A model generated the notes under the pieces. It was not told the origin of the DNA and searched no databases. It saw only the letters and a list, made by a program, of their open reading frames with translations. DNA of 28,947 bases from Oribacterium sp. (GTDB taxonomy: Bacteria > Bacillota_A > Clostridia > Lachnospirales > Lachnospiraceae): NCBI GenBank assembly GCA_017940955.1, contig JAGAXP010000016.1, positions 1-28,947 of the forward strand, in the 5' to 3' direction. The position numbers and the translations under genes are program-made. Shown here in pieces: positions 16,040 to 23,806 of this stretch (positions within the stretch are counted from its first letter, which is position 1; the number at the start of each line of letters is the position of its first letter).

Positions 16040-17878
16040 TTATTCTACAGTAACTGATTTTGCAAGATTTCTTGGTTTATCAACATCGAGACCCTTGGCA
16101 ACACTTACATAGTATGCAAGGAGCTGTAACGGAATTACAGCAAGGGAGGTTGCAAAGTAAGGATCTGTGGTGGGAACATAAACCGTGAAGTCAGCTGTAT
16201 CTTCTATATTGTAGTTTCCGTAGGTGGTAAGTCCCATGAGATATCCTCCTCTGGCCTTAACTTCAACCATATTGGAAACAGTTTTTTCGAAAAGCTCAGG
16301 CTGTGACAGTATACCTACAACCAGGATGCCTTTTTCAATAAGAGAAATGGTTCCGTGCTTAAGTTCTCCCGCAGCATAGGCTTCGGAGTGGATATAGCTT
16401 ATTTCCTTAAGCTTCAGTGAACCCTCGAGGCCGATGGCATAGTCGATTCCTCTTCCGATGAAGAAAACGTCCTGAGCATTGGCCTGCTTGGCTGCAAACC
16501 ACTGGATACGTTCTTTGTCCTTGAGGATATCTTCTATCTTCTGCGGTAATGCTTCCATCTCGGAGATAAGTGCTGAATAACGTTCTGCGTCGATCTCCCC
16601 ACGTACCTTTGCAAATTCAACCGCAAGAGTGTAACCTGCAATGAGCTGTGTTGAATATGCCTTTGTGGTGGCAACCGCGATTTCAGGACCTGCTAAGGTA
16701 TAGAACACATTGTCGGCTTCACGGGCAATGGAAGAACCGATAACATTAACGATTCCCAGAGTCTTAACGCCTCTCTCCTTTGCTTCACGGAGAGCCGCAA
16801 GTGAGTCAGCAGTTTCTCCCGACTGGCTGATGATGATAACGAGACCGTTAGGATCAAGGATAGGATTACGGTAACGGAACTCGGAAGCAAGCTCTACGCG
16901 GACAGGTATACGTGCAAGTCCTTCCAGAACGTACTGGCATACTACTCCGACATGATATGCTGAGCCGCAGGCAACGATGTAAATCTGGGAAATGTTTTTG
17001 ATCTCAGCTTCACTGAGACCAACGCCGCTGAGATCGATCCTGCCGTCTTTTACAACAGAGTTGATGGTGTCACGAACCGACTTCGGCTGTTCATGTATTT
17101 CCTTCATCATGAAGTGCTCAAAGCCGCCCTTCTCTGCTGCCTGAGCATCCATCTTGATCTCAACCAGTTCCTTTGTTACAGGCTCCTGATCGAGACTGAA
17201 GAACTCTGCGGTTCCGGCTGTAAGCTTTGCGATTTCCTGATTGTCAATGTAATAAACATTTCTGCAGTACTTGAGGATGGCAGGAACATCAGATGCGATA
17301 TAGGTTGATCCATCCTGGATACCGATGATCATAGGGGCATCCTTACGGGCAACATAGACCTCCCCGGGATAGTCTGTAAACATAAACTCAAGTGCATAGG
17401 ATCCGCGGATACGGACCATGGCACGGGATATTGCATCGATGGGGCCCTGACCGTATTTCTGATAATAGTAATCAACCAGGTTTACGGCTACCTCTGTATC
17501 TGTCTCAGAGTAGAATACATACCCTTTTTTCAGAAGTTTATCCTTTATCTCCTGGAAGTTTTCGATGATACCGTTGTGAACGGCAACTACCTGCTTATGG
17601 AAGCTGACGTGGGGGTGAGCATTGGTCTCACTCGGCTCACCGTGGGTTGCCCATCTTGTATGACCGATTCCGCACTCACCCTTCAGAGCTTTTCCTTCAT
17701 CTGTCTTTTCCGAAAGGTTTTTGAGACGGCCCTTGGCCTTTACTACCTTTATTTCTGTTTTTTCGTTTCTTACGGCGATTCCCGCTGAATCATAACCTCT
17801 GTACTCAAGCTTGCTGAGTCCGTCCAAAAGTATAGGCGCTGCCTGCTTATTTCCTACAAAACCAACTATTCCACACAT
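16040..17878 (-). CDS. glmS: Glutamine-fructose-6-phosphate aminotransferase (isomerizing)
   Basis: The frame extends to 17905, but the start is at 17878: the protein must begin MCGIVGFVG so that the second residue, Cys, becomes the N-terminal glutaminase nucleophile, and GGAG lies upstream of this ATG. The 612-residue enzyme makes glucosamine-6-phosphate from fructose-6-phosphate and glutamine for cell-wall precursors. Its order is a glutaminase class II domain (2 to about 220; RGYDSAGIAV, HTRWATHGEPS, NAHPH), then two SIS sugar-isomerase domains (about 280-425 and 450-590; ISQSGETADSL, CGSAYHVG). It ends in the family-typical DKPRNLAKSVTVE. It is a single-gene unit controlled by the glmS ribozyme upstream. 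Confidence 0.98.
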   Translation of the reverse strand: MCGIVGFVGNKQAAPILLDGLSKLEYRGYDSAGIAVRNEKTEIKVVKAKGRLKNLSEKTDEGKALKGECGIGHTRWATHGEPSETNAHPHVSFHKQVVAVHNGIIENFQEIKDKLLKKGYVFYSETDTEVAVNLVDYYYQKYGQGPIDAISRAMVRIRGSYALEFMFTDYPGEVYVARKDAPMIIGIQDGSTYIASDVPAILKYCRNVYYIDNQEIAKLTAGTAEFFSLDQEPVTKELVEIKMDAQAAEKGGFEHFMMKEIHEQPKSVRDTINSVVKDGRIDLSGVGLSEAEIKNISQIYIVACGSAYHVGVVCQYVLEGLARIPVRVELASEFRYRNPILDPNGLVIIISQSGETADSLAALREAKERGVKTLGIVNVIGSSIAREADNVFYTLAGPEIAVATTKAYSTQLIAGYTLAVEFAKVRGEIDAERYSALISEMEALPQKIEDILKDKERIQWFAAKQANAQDVFFIGRGIDYAIGLEGSLKLKEISYIHSEAYAAGELKHGTISLIEKGILVVGILSQPELFEKTVSNMVEVKARGGYLMGLTTYGNYNIEDTADFTVYVPTTDPYFATSLAVIPLQLLAYYVSVAKGLDVDKPRNLAKSVTVE

Positions 17879-17930
17879 AAAAAAATCTCCTCTCTGATAA
17901 AACATACGGGATGAAGAGTTTCATTCATAC

Positions 17931-17980
17931 AAAAACCGGTGGTGATGTTCAGGCCAATGTTTTTGCCATGACATCATCAC
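17931..17980 (-). terminator. Possible hairpin plus T-run in the glmS leader
   Basis: On the minus strand GTGATGATGT pairs with ACATCACCAC (nine of ten), with further pairing inside, and is followed by GGTTTTTG. It lies between the ribozyme and the glmS start, so it may be an attenuator or only a leader hairpin. The stem is imperfect and the T-run short. Confidence 0.35.
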
Positions 17981-18042
17981 GAAACAAGACTTAACCTGCC
18001 TTTTCTGAAGTAAAAATGATTACTGCGGCAATGGCACAAGTC

Positions 18043-18206
18043 TGTTATACAACTCTTTCATCAGTTCATCAGTGAGTGAGAAAATCTCTGTTACGGTTTT
18101 GATTCCGCTTTTTCTTTTTTCTCTTTCGATTCACAAATCCGTGACAGCATCCGCCGAGTCTTTCGATAACTGTCATCCTCGTCGACCAATTACGGTCCTG
18201 GCGCTA
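18043..18206 (-). ncRNA. glmS ribozyme (glucosamine-6-phosphate-activated)
   Basis: Read on the minus strand, the leader contains the hallmark blocks in order: AGCGCC at the cleavage site (cut expected between A at 18205 and G at 18204), GGUCGACGAGGAU, GUUAUCGA and CUCGGCGGAUG, with the stem GAUGACAG/CUGUC around them. A downstream region resembles P3-P4 of Bacillus glmS ribozymes, ending near 18043. In this family bound glucosamine-6-phosphate triggers self-cleavage and loss of the glmS message, giving product feedback. The 3' boundary is approximate. Confidence 0.93.
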
Positions 18207-18248
18207 ACCTGAGACGCTGTTCCTCTGCGTGGTCCCAAGTTTGTTGGT

Positions 18249-18277
18249 ACTATAGCATAAAATAAAAATTACGGCAA
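18249..18277 (-). promoter_or_regulatory. Promoter of the glmS ribozyme-glmS transcript
   Basis: On the minus strand TTGCCG (18272-18277) and TATAGT (18249-18254) are 17 bp apart, and a TG one base upstream of the -10 box makes it an extended -10 promoter. Transcription should begin near 18242, about 37 bases before the ribozyme cleavage site. Confidence 0.75.
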
Positions 18278-18303
18278 CTGTTGGGGGACTTTATGAAATG
18301 GTA

Positions 18304-18463
18304 CAGAAAATGGAAGGAATGTGCGCCGGCTCACTCGATTGATAGCACATCACCTGAGATTTGTCCGTCTCGTTCGTACTGACGTTCGCCCGATACGGAC
18401 AAATCTCAGGCGCTGTGCTCTCAACTCGCAAGCCTTGGCACCCATCCCTTCCATTTTCTTCCG
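18304..18463 (-). repeat. Long nested hairpin element between the DUF4349 gene and glmS
   Basis: GAAAATGGAAGGAATG near the left end pairs with CATCCCTTCCATTTTC near the right end. Inside, GTGC/GCAC, GGCT/AGCC and TTGA/TCAA pair, then a long inner stem of AGCACA/TGTGCT and CCTGAGATTTGTCCG/CGGACAAATCTCAGG. Two of the imperfect positions are A-C on the plus strand but G-U on the minus strand, suggesting the structure acts in a minus-strand RNA. It could be the 3' end structure of the DUF4349 transcript or a small miniature element. No protein-coding gene is supported. Confidence 0.7.
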
Positions 18464-18556
18464 TTTTTTATATATTTACTTATTTTGGGTTATCTGGATT
18501 TTCTGCGTATTCTTCAGTTGAATAAAAATTTAGCTGATGATTTTCGAGAATGTTAT

Positions 18557-19738
18557 TTATTTTTTTGCTTCATCAGTAGTTTTTTTGGTTTCCGGTTCTT
18601 TTGGGGCTGTCGCGTCAACTTTGGTATCGGTGGTTGCAGCAGCTGCAGGTTTGGTGTTTGTGTCAGCGGTTGGAGCTGCAACAGTTTGAACTCCGGCCAT
18701 TTTAGCAGCTTTTTTAGCGGCTTTTTTGCTGTGGAGCTTCACGATGCTGATCACGATAAACAAAACGATTCCGGCTACAAAGGCAAGGAACAGGAATATA
18801 GGAAGGCTTGAAATGAACCATACAAGGAAATCTGTAACTGCTTCGGCAAGCTCTTCTATATTTGATTCAAGATTTGCTGATACACGTCCCCAGAAGGTGG
18901 TCTTCGGTGTAGGTGTGTAAACAGATTTTTCGGTAACATCTACGGTTACGGTTGAATAATCCACCTGATTGTCATAGGAGCGAAGGTCAGACTCATAGTT
19001 GTCAAGCTCGTATCTGATATCTGATAAGCGTGCCTCGATGGTAATGATGGCATCCACTGATTCGGCTTTGGCCATGAGCTCCAGAAGTCGGTCGTACTCT
19101 TCCTTCAGGGCTTTCTTTCTGGATTCGGTGTCATGATATTTTAATGTTATATCCTGAGTATTTTCGTATTTTCTTGTGAGGTTGGCGCTTCCTTCGGCAA
19201 AATCAAGAAAGGCATCTACCTGAGGTTTGGGAATACGCAGTGTAAAGTATGCATAACGGCTTGAACTTGTTTTTTCGTTTCCGTTAATGTCACTGGATTC
19301 TATGTAACCTCCAAGCTCAGTGGTCCTGTTCTGGATGTCTCTTACAAAAGTGTCAAAGTCTGTAGTCTCAAAAGAGAGGTTTACAGTTCTTATGAGTTTA
19401 CGATCATCAGGGATCTGCTCTGTAGCTACATCCGAATTGGAAGAGTCTCCTGCAGCAGCGGTTTCGGCAGTCATTTCTGCTGCTTCCATTTCCGGCGCCA
19501 TAGACATATCTGCGCTGTTTTTTGCGGCTGACCGTGCTGCAAACATACTTGATCCTGCATCAGCATCTTCCATTGGCATGCCGGCTTCTGCCATATAGTT
19601 AGAGCCGGAACTTTTTATACTGTCGCTGCTTGCGGAAGAACTGTGTCCGCAGGCCACCAGTGTCATGGCTGATAAGACAAATGCAGCAGCAACGGCTGTT
19701 ATCTTTTTACGGGTTAATTTGATAGAGCTTTTTTTCAT
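18557..19738 (-). CDS. DUF4349 domain lipoprotein with C-terminal membrane helix
   Basis: The 393-residue protein has a lipoprotein signal peptide ending at the lipobox LVAC (C30). A Ser/Ala/Met-rich low-complexity linker (about 31-110) precedes a DUF4349 domain (about 112-335) that starts RKLIRTVNLSFETTDFD. It contains a coiled coil (about 200-255) and ends in a membrane helix (about 305-335), followed by a Lys/Ala/Thr-rich tail. The order lipid anchor, extracytoplasmic domain, membrane helix is usual for DUF4349; the biochemical role is unknown. AAGGAG precedes the start. It lies downstream of the sigma/anti-sigma pair, but a probable terminator (19937-19990) and a TATAAT box (19834-19839) suggest its own transcript. 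Confidence 0.88.
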   Translation of the reverse strand: MKKSSIKLTRKKITAVAAAFVLSAMTLVACGHSSSASSDSIKSSGSNYMAEAGMPMEDADAGSSMFAARSAAKNSADMSMAPEMEAAEMTAETAAAGDSSNSDVATEQIPDDRKLIRTVNLSFETTDFDTFVRDIQNRTTELGGYIESSDINGNEKTSSSRYAYFTLRIPKPQVDAFLDFAEGSANLTRKYENTQDITLKYHDTESRKKALKEEYDRLLELMAKAESVDAIITIEARLSDIRYELDNYESDLRSYDNQVDYSTVTVDVTEKSVYTPTPKTTFWGRVSANLESNIEELAEAVTDFLVWFISSLPIFLFLAFVAGIVLFIVISIVKLHSKKAAKKAAKMAGVQTVAAPTADTNTKPAAAATTDTKVDATAPKEPETKKTTDEAKK

Positions 19739-19936
19739 GACTTCCTCTCCTTCCTGTTAGACTGCCCGGTTCTCTTTGAGTTTTTCAGAGGGGCTAAAGC
19801 CCTTAAGCCTGACAATCTCTGTTCGTAATAAATATTATATCTCATTTCTGCAAATGAAATGGATGAAATTTTTAAAATTTGCAAAAAAGTGTTGTTGGAC
19901 TGTTTTGTCTTATCATGAAAGCTTTAGGCATAAACC

Positions 19937-19990
19937 AAAAACTGTTCCGTAATGGCAGGGTCCTGTCCTTTTCATAGGAAAACGGTTTTT
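19937..19990 (-). terminator. Likely terminator of the sigma/anti-sigma operon
   Basis: On the minus strand AAAAACCGTTTTCC can pair with GGAACAGTTTTT, and GGACAGG/CCTGCC pairs inside, ending in a T5 run. It begins about ten bases after the anti-sigma stop. Confidence 0.5.
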
Positions 19991-19998
19991 AAAAGCTT

Positions 19999-21141
19999 TT
20001 ATGAAATCTGATTTATAAGTTCCGGGATTTCTGAAGCTTCAATAGTTTGTTCACTGTCAATGTCTATGGCGAAGCTGTAACCGTTCTTTGTCCAGGTGGC
20101 GACATAAACATTGTCACCTGTGCCCTTGAGAGTCACCTCTGTTCCGTCTATGCTGACAGTTCTCTCGTTATCATAGCTGTTGTAATCGCCGCTGATATCT
20201 TCGCCTGAAGCATTGGATTTACGTACACGGAAGACTTCGAGGGATGCTGTATCGCGGTAAATTATTTCCAGCATATCGTCTGTCATGGATCTGAAGCTTT
20301 CAGGCTTACTGTCCAAAAAGCTTTCCGGTATTGTGATATCAAATCCGGCATCTTTTTCTGCCTCAGACAGGGTGCTGCTGTCATGCCAGGGATTTGCAAT
20401 CATAGTCATAACAGATTTCTTTTCCCCGGAAGCTTCACCCACTCCTTCGGTTTTTAATGCATCCCTTGCCGTGTTTTCATTGGAAGCTTCTCCGGCTACC
20501 CCGGATCTTACCGAATTCCTTGCAGCATTTTCTTCTGATCCGGCATTTTCCGTGAAGGTTTTGTCTGATACAGCTTCCGGTGCGTCACCGACTTCCGGCT
20601 TTTCAGGGGAAATGTCATTGGCAATGTTGGTTTTCTGAGTTACATCGGCACTTTTCAGTATCATGGATTCCTCTGCTTCTTCATCAGAAAGGGCATCTTC
20701 TGAAATGTTATTGCCGGACATTGCTTCTGCAGAAGCTGTATCCTGCATAACAGCCTGGGGTGCCAATGTTTCCTTGTTTCCGTCGAAGACTGTCATATAG
20801 GCACTGAATCCCAGAACGATGATGAGGGCGGCTGCAATGGTACCGATGGGTTTATAATACCGTTTATTTGTTATATGTATCACTTTGTCGTTTCCATTTT
20901 CTGCAGCGGAGCGTTTCTCACCTGACATGTCTTTTGATGAAGAGACTCCGGCATGGCTTTCATTCGGGGACTCCTGATCCCTTTCCCTGCCGGAGGAGGT
21001 GACTGAAGACAGTTCAGATCCTGATGCGGCAGAGACATTGGCATCTGACTGTATTTTGTCCGAAGCCTTCGGCATGGCTTCAAGTATATATTTCTCATCG
21101 ATATCACCGATGGCTTTTAAAAGTTCTGTTTCCTTTTTCAT
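19999..21141 (-). CDS. Putative membrane anti-sigma factor
   Basis: The 380-residue protein has a cytoplasmic N terminus beginning LLKAIGDIDEKYILEA (7-22), a pattern common at the start of clostridial anti-sigma proteins. A Ser-rich linker follows, then one membrane helix (about 98-117) and a long extracytoplasmic part. That part has a low-complexity region with Glu/Ala/Asn repeats (about 140-240) and a small folded domain (about 265-380) ending VATWTKNGYSFAIDID, resembling DUF4367-type domains. Its ATG overlaps the sigma-factor stop (ATGA), the usual arrangement for a cognate pair. The anti-sigma role is inferred from this gene pairing and topology; the signal is unknown. Confidence 0.72.
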   Translation of the reverse strand: MKKETELLKAIGDIDEKYILEAMPKASDKIQSDANVSAASGSELSSVTSSGRERDQESPNESHAGVSSSKDMSGEKRSAAENGNDKVIHITNKRYYKPIGTIAAALIIVLGFSAYMTVFDGNKETLAPQAVMQDTASAEAMSGNNISEDALSDEEAEESMILKSADVTQKTNIANDISPEKPEVGDAPEAVSDKTFTENAGSEENAARNSVRSGVAGEASNENTARDALKTEGVGEASGEKKSVMTMIANPWHDSSTLSEAEKDAGFDITIPESFLDSKPESFRSMTDDMLEIIYRDTASLEVFRVRKSNASGEDISGDYNSYDNERTVSIDGTEVTLKGTGDNVYVATWTKNGYSFAIDIDSEQTIEASEIPELINQIS

Positions 21142-21704
21142 AGCGATATCCCCTCACTTTCAAGTTCTGTAAGAAGTGCGGCTCTCATGCGGCTGAGAGC
21201 CATCTTTACCTTGCTCTCGGTGAAACCGTATTCCTCTGCTATCTCACTTACGGGAGACATATACCAGTATCTTCTGACGAAGATTTTTCTTTGATCAGGC
21301 TTTTGGTTTTCCAGAAACCGGTTGATACAGTCGGTTAATGTTATCTTCTCGGGTATATCCTCGGGTCGTGAGGATTTCGTGTCGGCAAGACACTCTGAAA
21401 GTTCCTCCAGAACAGCTGTGGTTTCACCATTTCCGCGTTTTGCGGCAGTTTGTTTTTCGTAAATGTTCAATGCCAGATTCCTCGTTATCTTTCCCAGGAA
21501 AGTTCTGAGAACAGAAGGCCGCCTGGGTGGTATGGCATTCCATGTATTCAGCCAGGTGTCATTTACACATTCCTCACTGTCTTCTCTGTTGTAAAGAATG
21601 TTCATGGCTATGTAGGTACAGTAGCTGCCATACTTTGCTGCGGTTTCGGTTATTGCAGATTCTGATCTTGAAAAAAATAGATCCAGTATTTCCTGATCGG
21701 TCAT
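21138..21704 (-). CDS. ECF-like sigma-70 family RNA polymerase sigma factor
   Basis: The 188-residue protein has region 2 at about 10-85 (NILYNREDSEECVNDTWLNTWNAIPP, then LRTFLGKITRNLALN) and region 4 at about 125-180 (DQRKIFVRRYWYMSPVSEIAEEYGFTESKVKMALSRMR), including the helix-turn-helix. No region 1 or 3 is present, as in extracytoplasmic-function sigma factors. GAGGAG precedes the start. It is cotranscribed with the overlapping anti-sigma gene. Likely targets, by proximity only, include its own operon and perhaps the DUF4349 gene. Confidence 0.9.
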   Translation of the reverse strand: MTDQEILDLFFSRSESAITETAAKYGSYCTYIAMNILYNREDSEECVNDTWLNTWNAIPPRRPSVLRTFLGKITRNLALNIYEKQTAAKRGNGETTAVLEELSECLADTKSSRPEDIPEKITLTDCINRFLENQKPDQRKIFVRRYWYMSPVSEIAEEYGFTESKVKMALSRMRAALLTELESEGISL

Positions 21705-21897
21705 TGGGTTTCTCCTCTTTTTAGGACAATTATTAATTGAGATGTGTTTAAAGCTGTTATTTTATGTCCTTCATCTATATACACAGAAAATGAAGTTGCC
21801 GGGTCACACTAAAATGAAAAATTCTTACATTACGAATTGTGCTGTATTTCTCACATAATTCTATGATATATAGTGAGAACTGTGAAGAAAATATTTT
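21705..21897. other. Intergenic region upstream of the sigma-factor gene
   Basis: AT-rich non-coding sequence. I see no clear sigma-A promoter and no GGAAC-type ECF -35 box. A minus-strand frame at 21775-22017 runs through the two terminators and is not supported as a gene. Confidence 0.4.
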
Positions 21898-21936
21898 CAA
21901 AAAATAAAAAATCACGGAAGTAATCCGCGATTTGAG
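21898..21936 (-). terminator. Second terminator-like hairpin after the FMN protein gene
   Basis: On the minus strand AAATCGCGG pairs with CCGTGATTT (one G-T) and is followed by TTTATTTTTTG. It is about 50 bases beyond the first terminator and may back it up. Confidence 0.55.
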
Positions 21937-21982
21937 AATGATCCAAGTATGAGACAATGGTAGGCTGAAAACAGGTATATAC

Positions 21983-22013
21983 AAAAAAACCGTCCGACAT
22001 TCATGTCGGACGG
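21983..22013 (-). terminator. Terminator of the four-FMN-domain gene
   Basis: CCGTCCGACA (21990-21999) is perfectly inverted at 22004-22013 with a four-base loop. On the minus strand it is followed by T7. It lies directly after the stop at 22021. Confidence 0.93.
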
Positions 22014-22020
22014 CCAAATA

Positions 22021-23520
22021 TTATTTTACAAATACGGATGGATCTAAGCCTGCTCTTTCAAGGGCCTTCTTTGCAGCTTCCTTGATAGCATCAGATGTAA
22101 TGGTAGCGCCTGAAATGGCATCAACATTGAGACTGTTTGCAGAGAGGATCTTTTCCGGAAGCTCTTCAAGAGCCTTGGTACCTATACCGACTGTCTCCTT
22201 GTCGCCTGTTGCAACAAGCTTGATGATCTTGTCTGCAATAGCTGTGACCTCAACTGTTACAGGACCGCCAAGACCCTGAGCCTCGCCGGTAGCTGTAACT
22301 TCATCGGCAGCAGCTTCTTTGGAATCATCAGCCTTCCCGGTTTCGGCTTCGCTCTCCTCAGCCTTACTCTCCTCAGATCCACTTTCCTCAGATCCACTTT
22401 CCTCAGCGTCGCTTTCCTCTACAGCTTCTTTATCAAAGCCTGCACTCTCAAGGGCCTTCTTTGCAGCTTCCTTGATGGCATCAGATGTAATGGTAGCGCC
22501 TGAAATGGCATCAACATCAAGGCTGTTTGCAGAAATGATCTTTCCCGGAAGCTCTTCAAGAGCCTTGGTACCGATATTTGGTGTCTCGTTTTCTCCCTTT
22601 GAAACAAGATCGTAAATCTTGTCTGCAGTAGCCGTGATTTCAACAGTTACAGGACCGCCAAGACCCTGAGCCTCGCCTGTAACAGTTACTGCATCGGCAG
22701 GAATGTCTTTTTTCTCGGCTGCGGCACTTGTGGTTTCAGCTTCAGTCTCCTTGGTCTCGGCAGGAGTATCCTTTGCATCAGCACCGGCACCAAACTTAGA
22801 TACATCAAAACCTGCACTCTCAAGAGCCTTCTTTGCGGCTTCCTTGATGGCCTCAGAGGTAATGGTAGCGCCTGAAACAGCGTCAACATCAATCGTATTC
22901 TTTGTAATGATCTCTCCCGGAAGTTGCTCGAGAGCCATGGTTCCGATGTTCGGAGTCTCATTTTCGCCTGTGGCAACAACGTTATAGATCTTGTCGGCAG
23001 TAGCTGTGATCTCAACAATTACAGGACCGCCAAGTCCCTGTGCTTCACCGGAAGCTGTAACGGCATCAGAAGGGATATCGGAAAGATTTACTTCTACAGT
23101 CTCCTTCTCTACATAGCCGAATGCTGTCGGATCGAAGCCCGCAGCCTTGATAGCCTCAACTGTAGCGTTTTTAATAGCTGTTGATGTGACTGTAGCACCG
23201 GTCACTGCATCAACGTCAATGCTGTTTGCCTCAAAGATGCTTGCAGGAAGCTGGTCAACTGCAAGTGTACCGATATTTGGTGTCTCGTTCTGTTCTGTAA
23301 CATTGATGGAATAAATCTTATCCTTAGTAAGGATAAGCTCAACCTTTACGTCCCCGTCCATGCCCTGAGCTACACCTTCTACAGTGACAGCATCTGAAGG
23401 AATCTTGCTTTTCGGAGCACTGCTTGAGGTTCCGAGATCCTTTGACTGCATACCTGTAACCGCTGCCGCAACGATACCAACAGCGATAACTCCAAGAGCG
23501 ATCATATTGTTCTGTTTCAT
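22021..23520 (-). CDS. Extracytoplasmic protein with four FMN-binding domains
   Basis: The 499-residue protein has an N-terminal membrane segment (about 6-23) without a lipobox, so it is secreted or membrane-anchored outside. Four FMN_bind domains follow at about 43-130, 151-240, 275-363 and 406-492. Each ends with the flavinylation motif D-A-(V/I)-(S/T)-G-A-T; the predicted FMN-threonines are T110, T219, T343 and T473. Each also has a copy of AQGLGGPV (first copy diverged) and ETPNIGT or a variant. Linkers are acidic, with GSEES repeats at about 366-400. Proteins of this kind act as multi-flavin electron carriers at the cell surface, loaded by ApbE. No partner reductase is adjacent. GGGGG lies before the ATG. 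Domains 3 and 4 are very similar in DNA, implying recent duplication. Confidence 0.93.
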   Translation of the reverse strand: MKQNNMIALGVIAVGIVAAAVTGMQSKDLGTSSSAPKSKIPSDAVTVEGVAQGMDGDVKVELILTKDKIYSINVTEQNETPNIGTLAVDQLPASIFEANSIDVDAVTGATVTSTAIKNATVEAIKAAGFDPTAFGYVEKETVEVNLSDIPSDAVTASGEAQGLGGPVIVEITATADKIYNVVATGENETPNIGTMALEQLPGEIITKNTIDVDAVSGATITSEAIKEAAKKALESAGFDVSKFGAGADAKDTPAETKETEAETTSAAAEKKDIPADAVTVTGEAQGLGGPVTVEITATADKIYDLVSKGENETPNIGTKALEELPGKIISANSLDVDAISGATITSDAIKEAAKKALESAGFDKEAVEESDAEESGSEESGSEESKAEESEAETGKADDSKEAAADEVTATGEAQGLGGPVTVEVTAIADKIIKLVATGDKETVGIGTKALEELPEKILSANSLNVDAISGATITSDAIKEAAKKALERAGLDPSVFVK

Positions 23521-23638
23521 TTTAGTCCCCCGTTTATCTGGAAATAAATAGACATCAATACGTCCATATGTCCCTTAAATATAACATAGGTTAATGCGGT
23601 TTTCATAGAGATTTCAAAAAGTTTGTCAAAAAACCCCT

Positions 23639-23675
23639 TCCACGTAAAATTTCAGCCGCTGAACTATTTCGTGGA
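23639..23675. repeat. Small palindromic hairpin
   Basis: TCCACG at the left is inverted as CGTGGA at the right, with the palindrome TTCAGCCGCTGAA between them. It stands beside the larger REP-like hairpin at 23692-23750 and shares the TTCAG motif. Confidence 0.5.
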
Positions 23676-23691
23676 AACCTCAGAAGAACAG

Positions 23692-23750
23692 TAACAGTTC
23701 AGTCGGTGGGCCAGGGGGACGGGGTTGGTGGTCCACCGACTGAACTGTTA
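23692..23750. repeat. REP-like hairpin with GGGGGACGGGG loop
   Basis: TAACAGTTCAGTCGGTGG (23692-23709) is perfectly inverted at 23733-23750. The 23-base loop holds CCAGGGGGACGGGGTTGGTG, nearly the same as the stem sequence of the element at 2651-2718. It lies between the FMN protein gene and the hemolysin III gene. Confidence 0.8.
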
Positions 23751-23760
23751 TGAAGAACAA

Positions 23761-23791
23761 AAAAACTCCATGCACCGTAGAGTGCATGGAG
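23761..23791 (-). terminator. Terminator of the hemolysin III gene
   Basis: CTCCATGCAC (23766-23775) is perfectly inverted at 23782-23791. On the minus strand it is followed by a run of at least seven T, 16 bases after the gene's stop. Confidence 0.92.
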
Positions 23792-23806
23792 CGGAACTTT
23801 ATGGAT

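Noticed and set aside
18321..18521. 66-residue Arg-rich plus-strand frame
   Set aside because: Its sequence is a by-product of the large inverted repeat at 18304-18463; no ribosome binding site.
21775..22017. 80-residue minus-strand frame after the FMN protein gene
   Set aside because: It contains both terminator hairpins and has no ribosome binding site.
22021..23520. Reading the four similar blocks as an assembly artefact
   Set aside because: The four domains differ at many positions in sequence and linkers and stay in frame with complete FMN motifs, as expected for real tandem domains.
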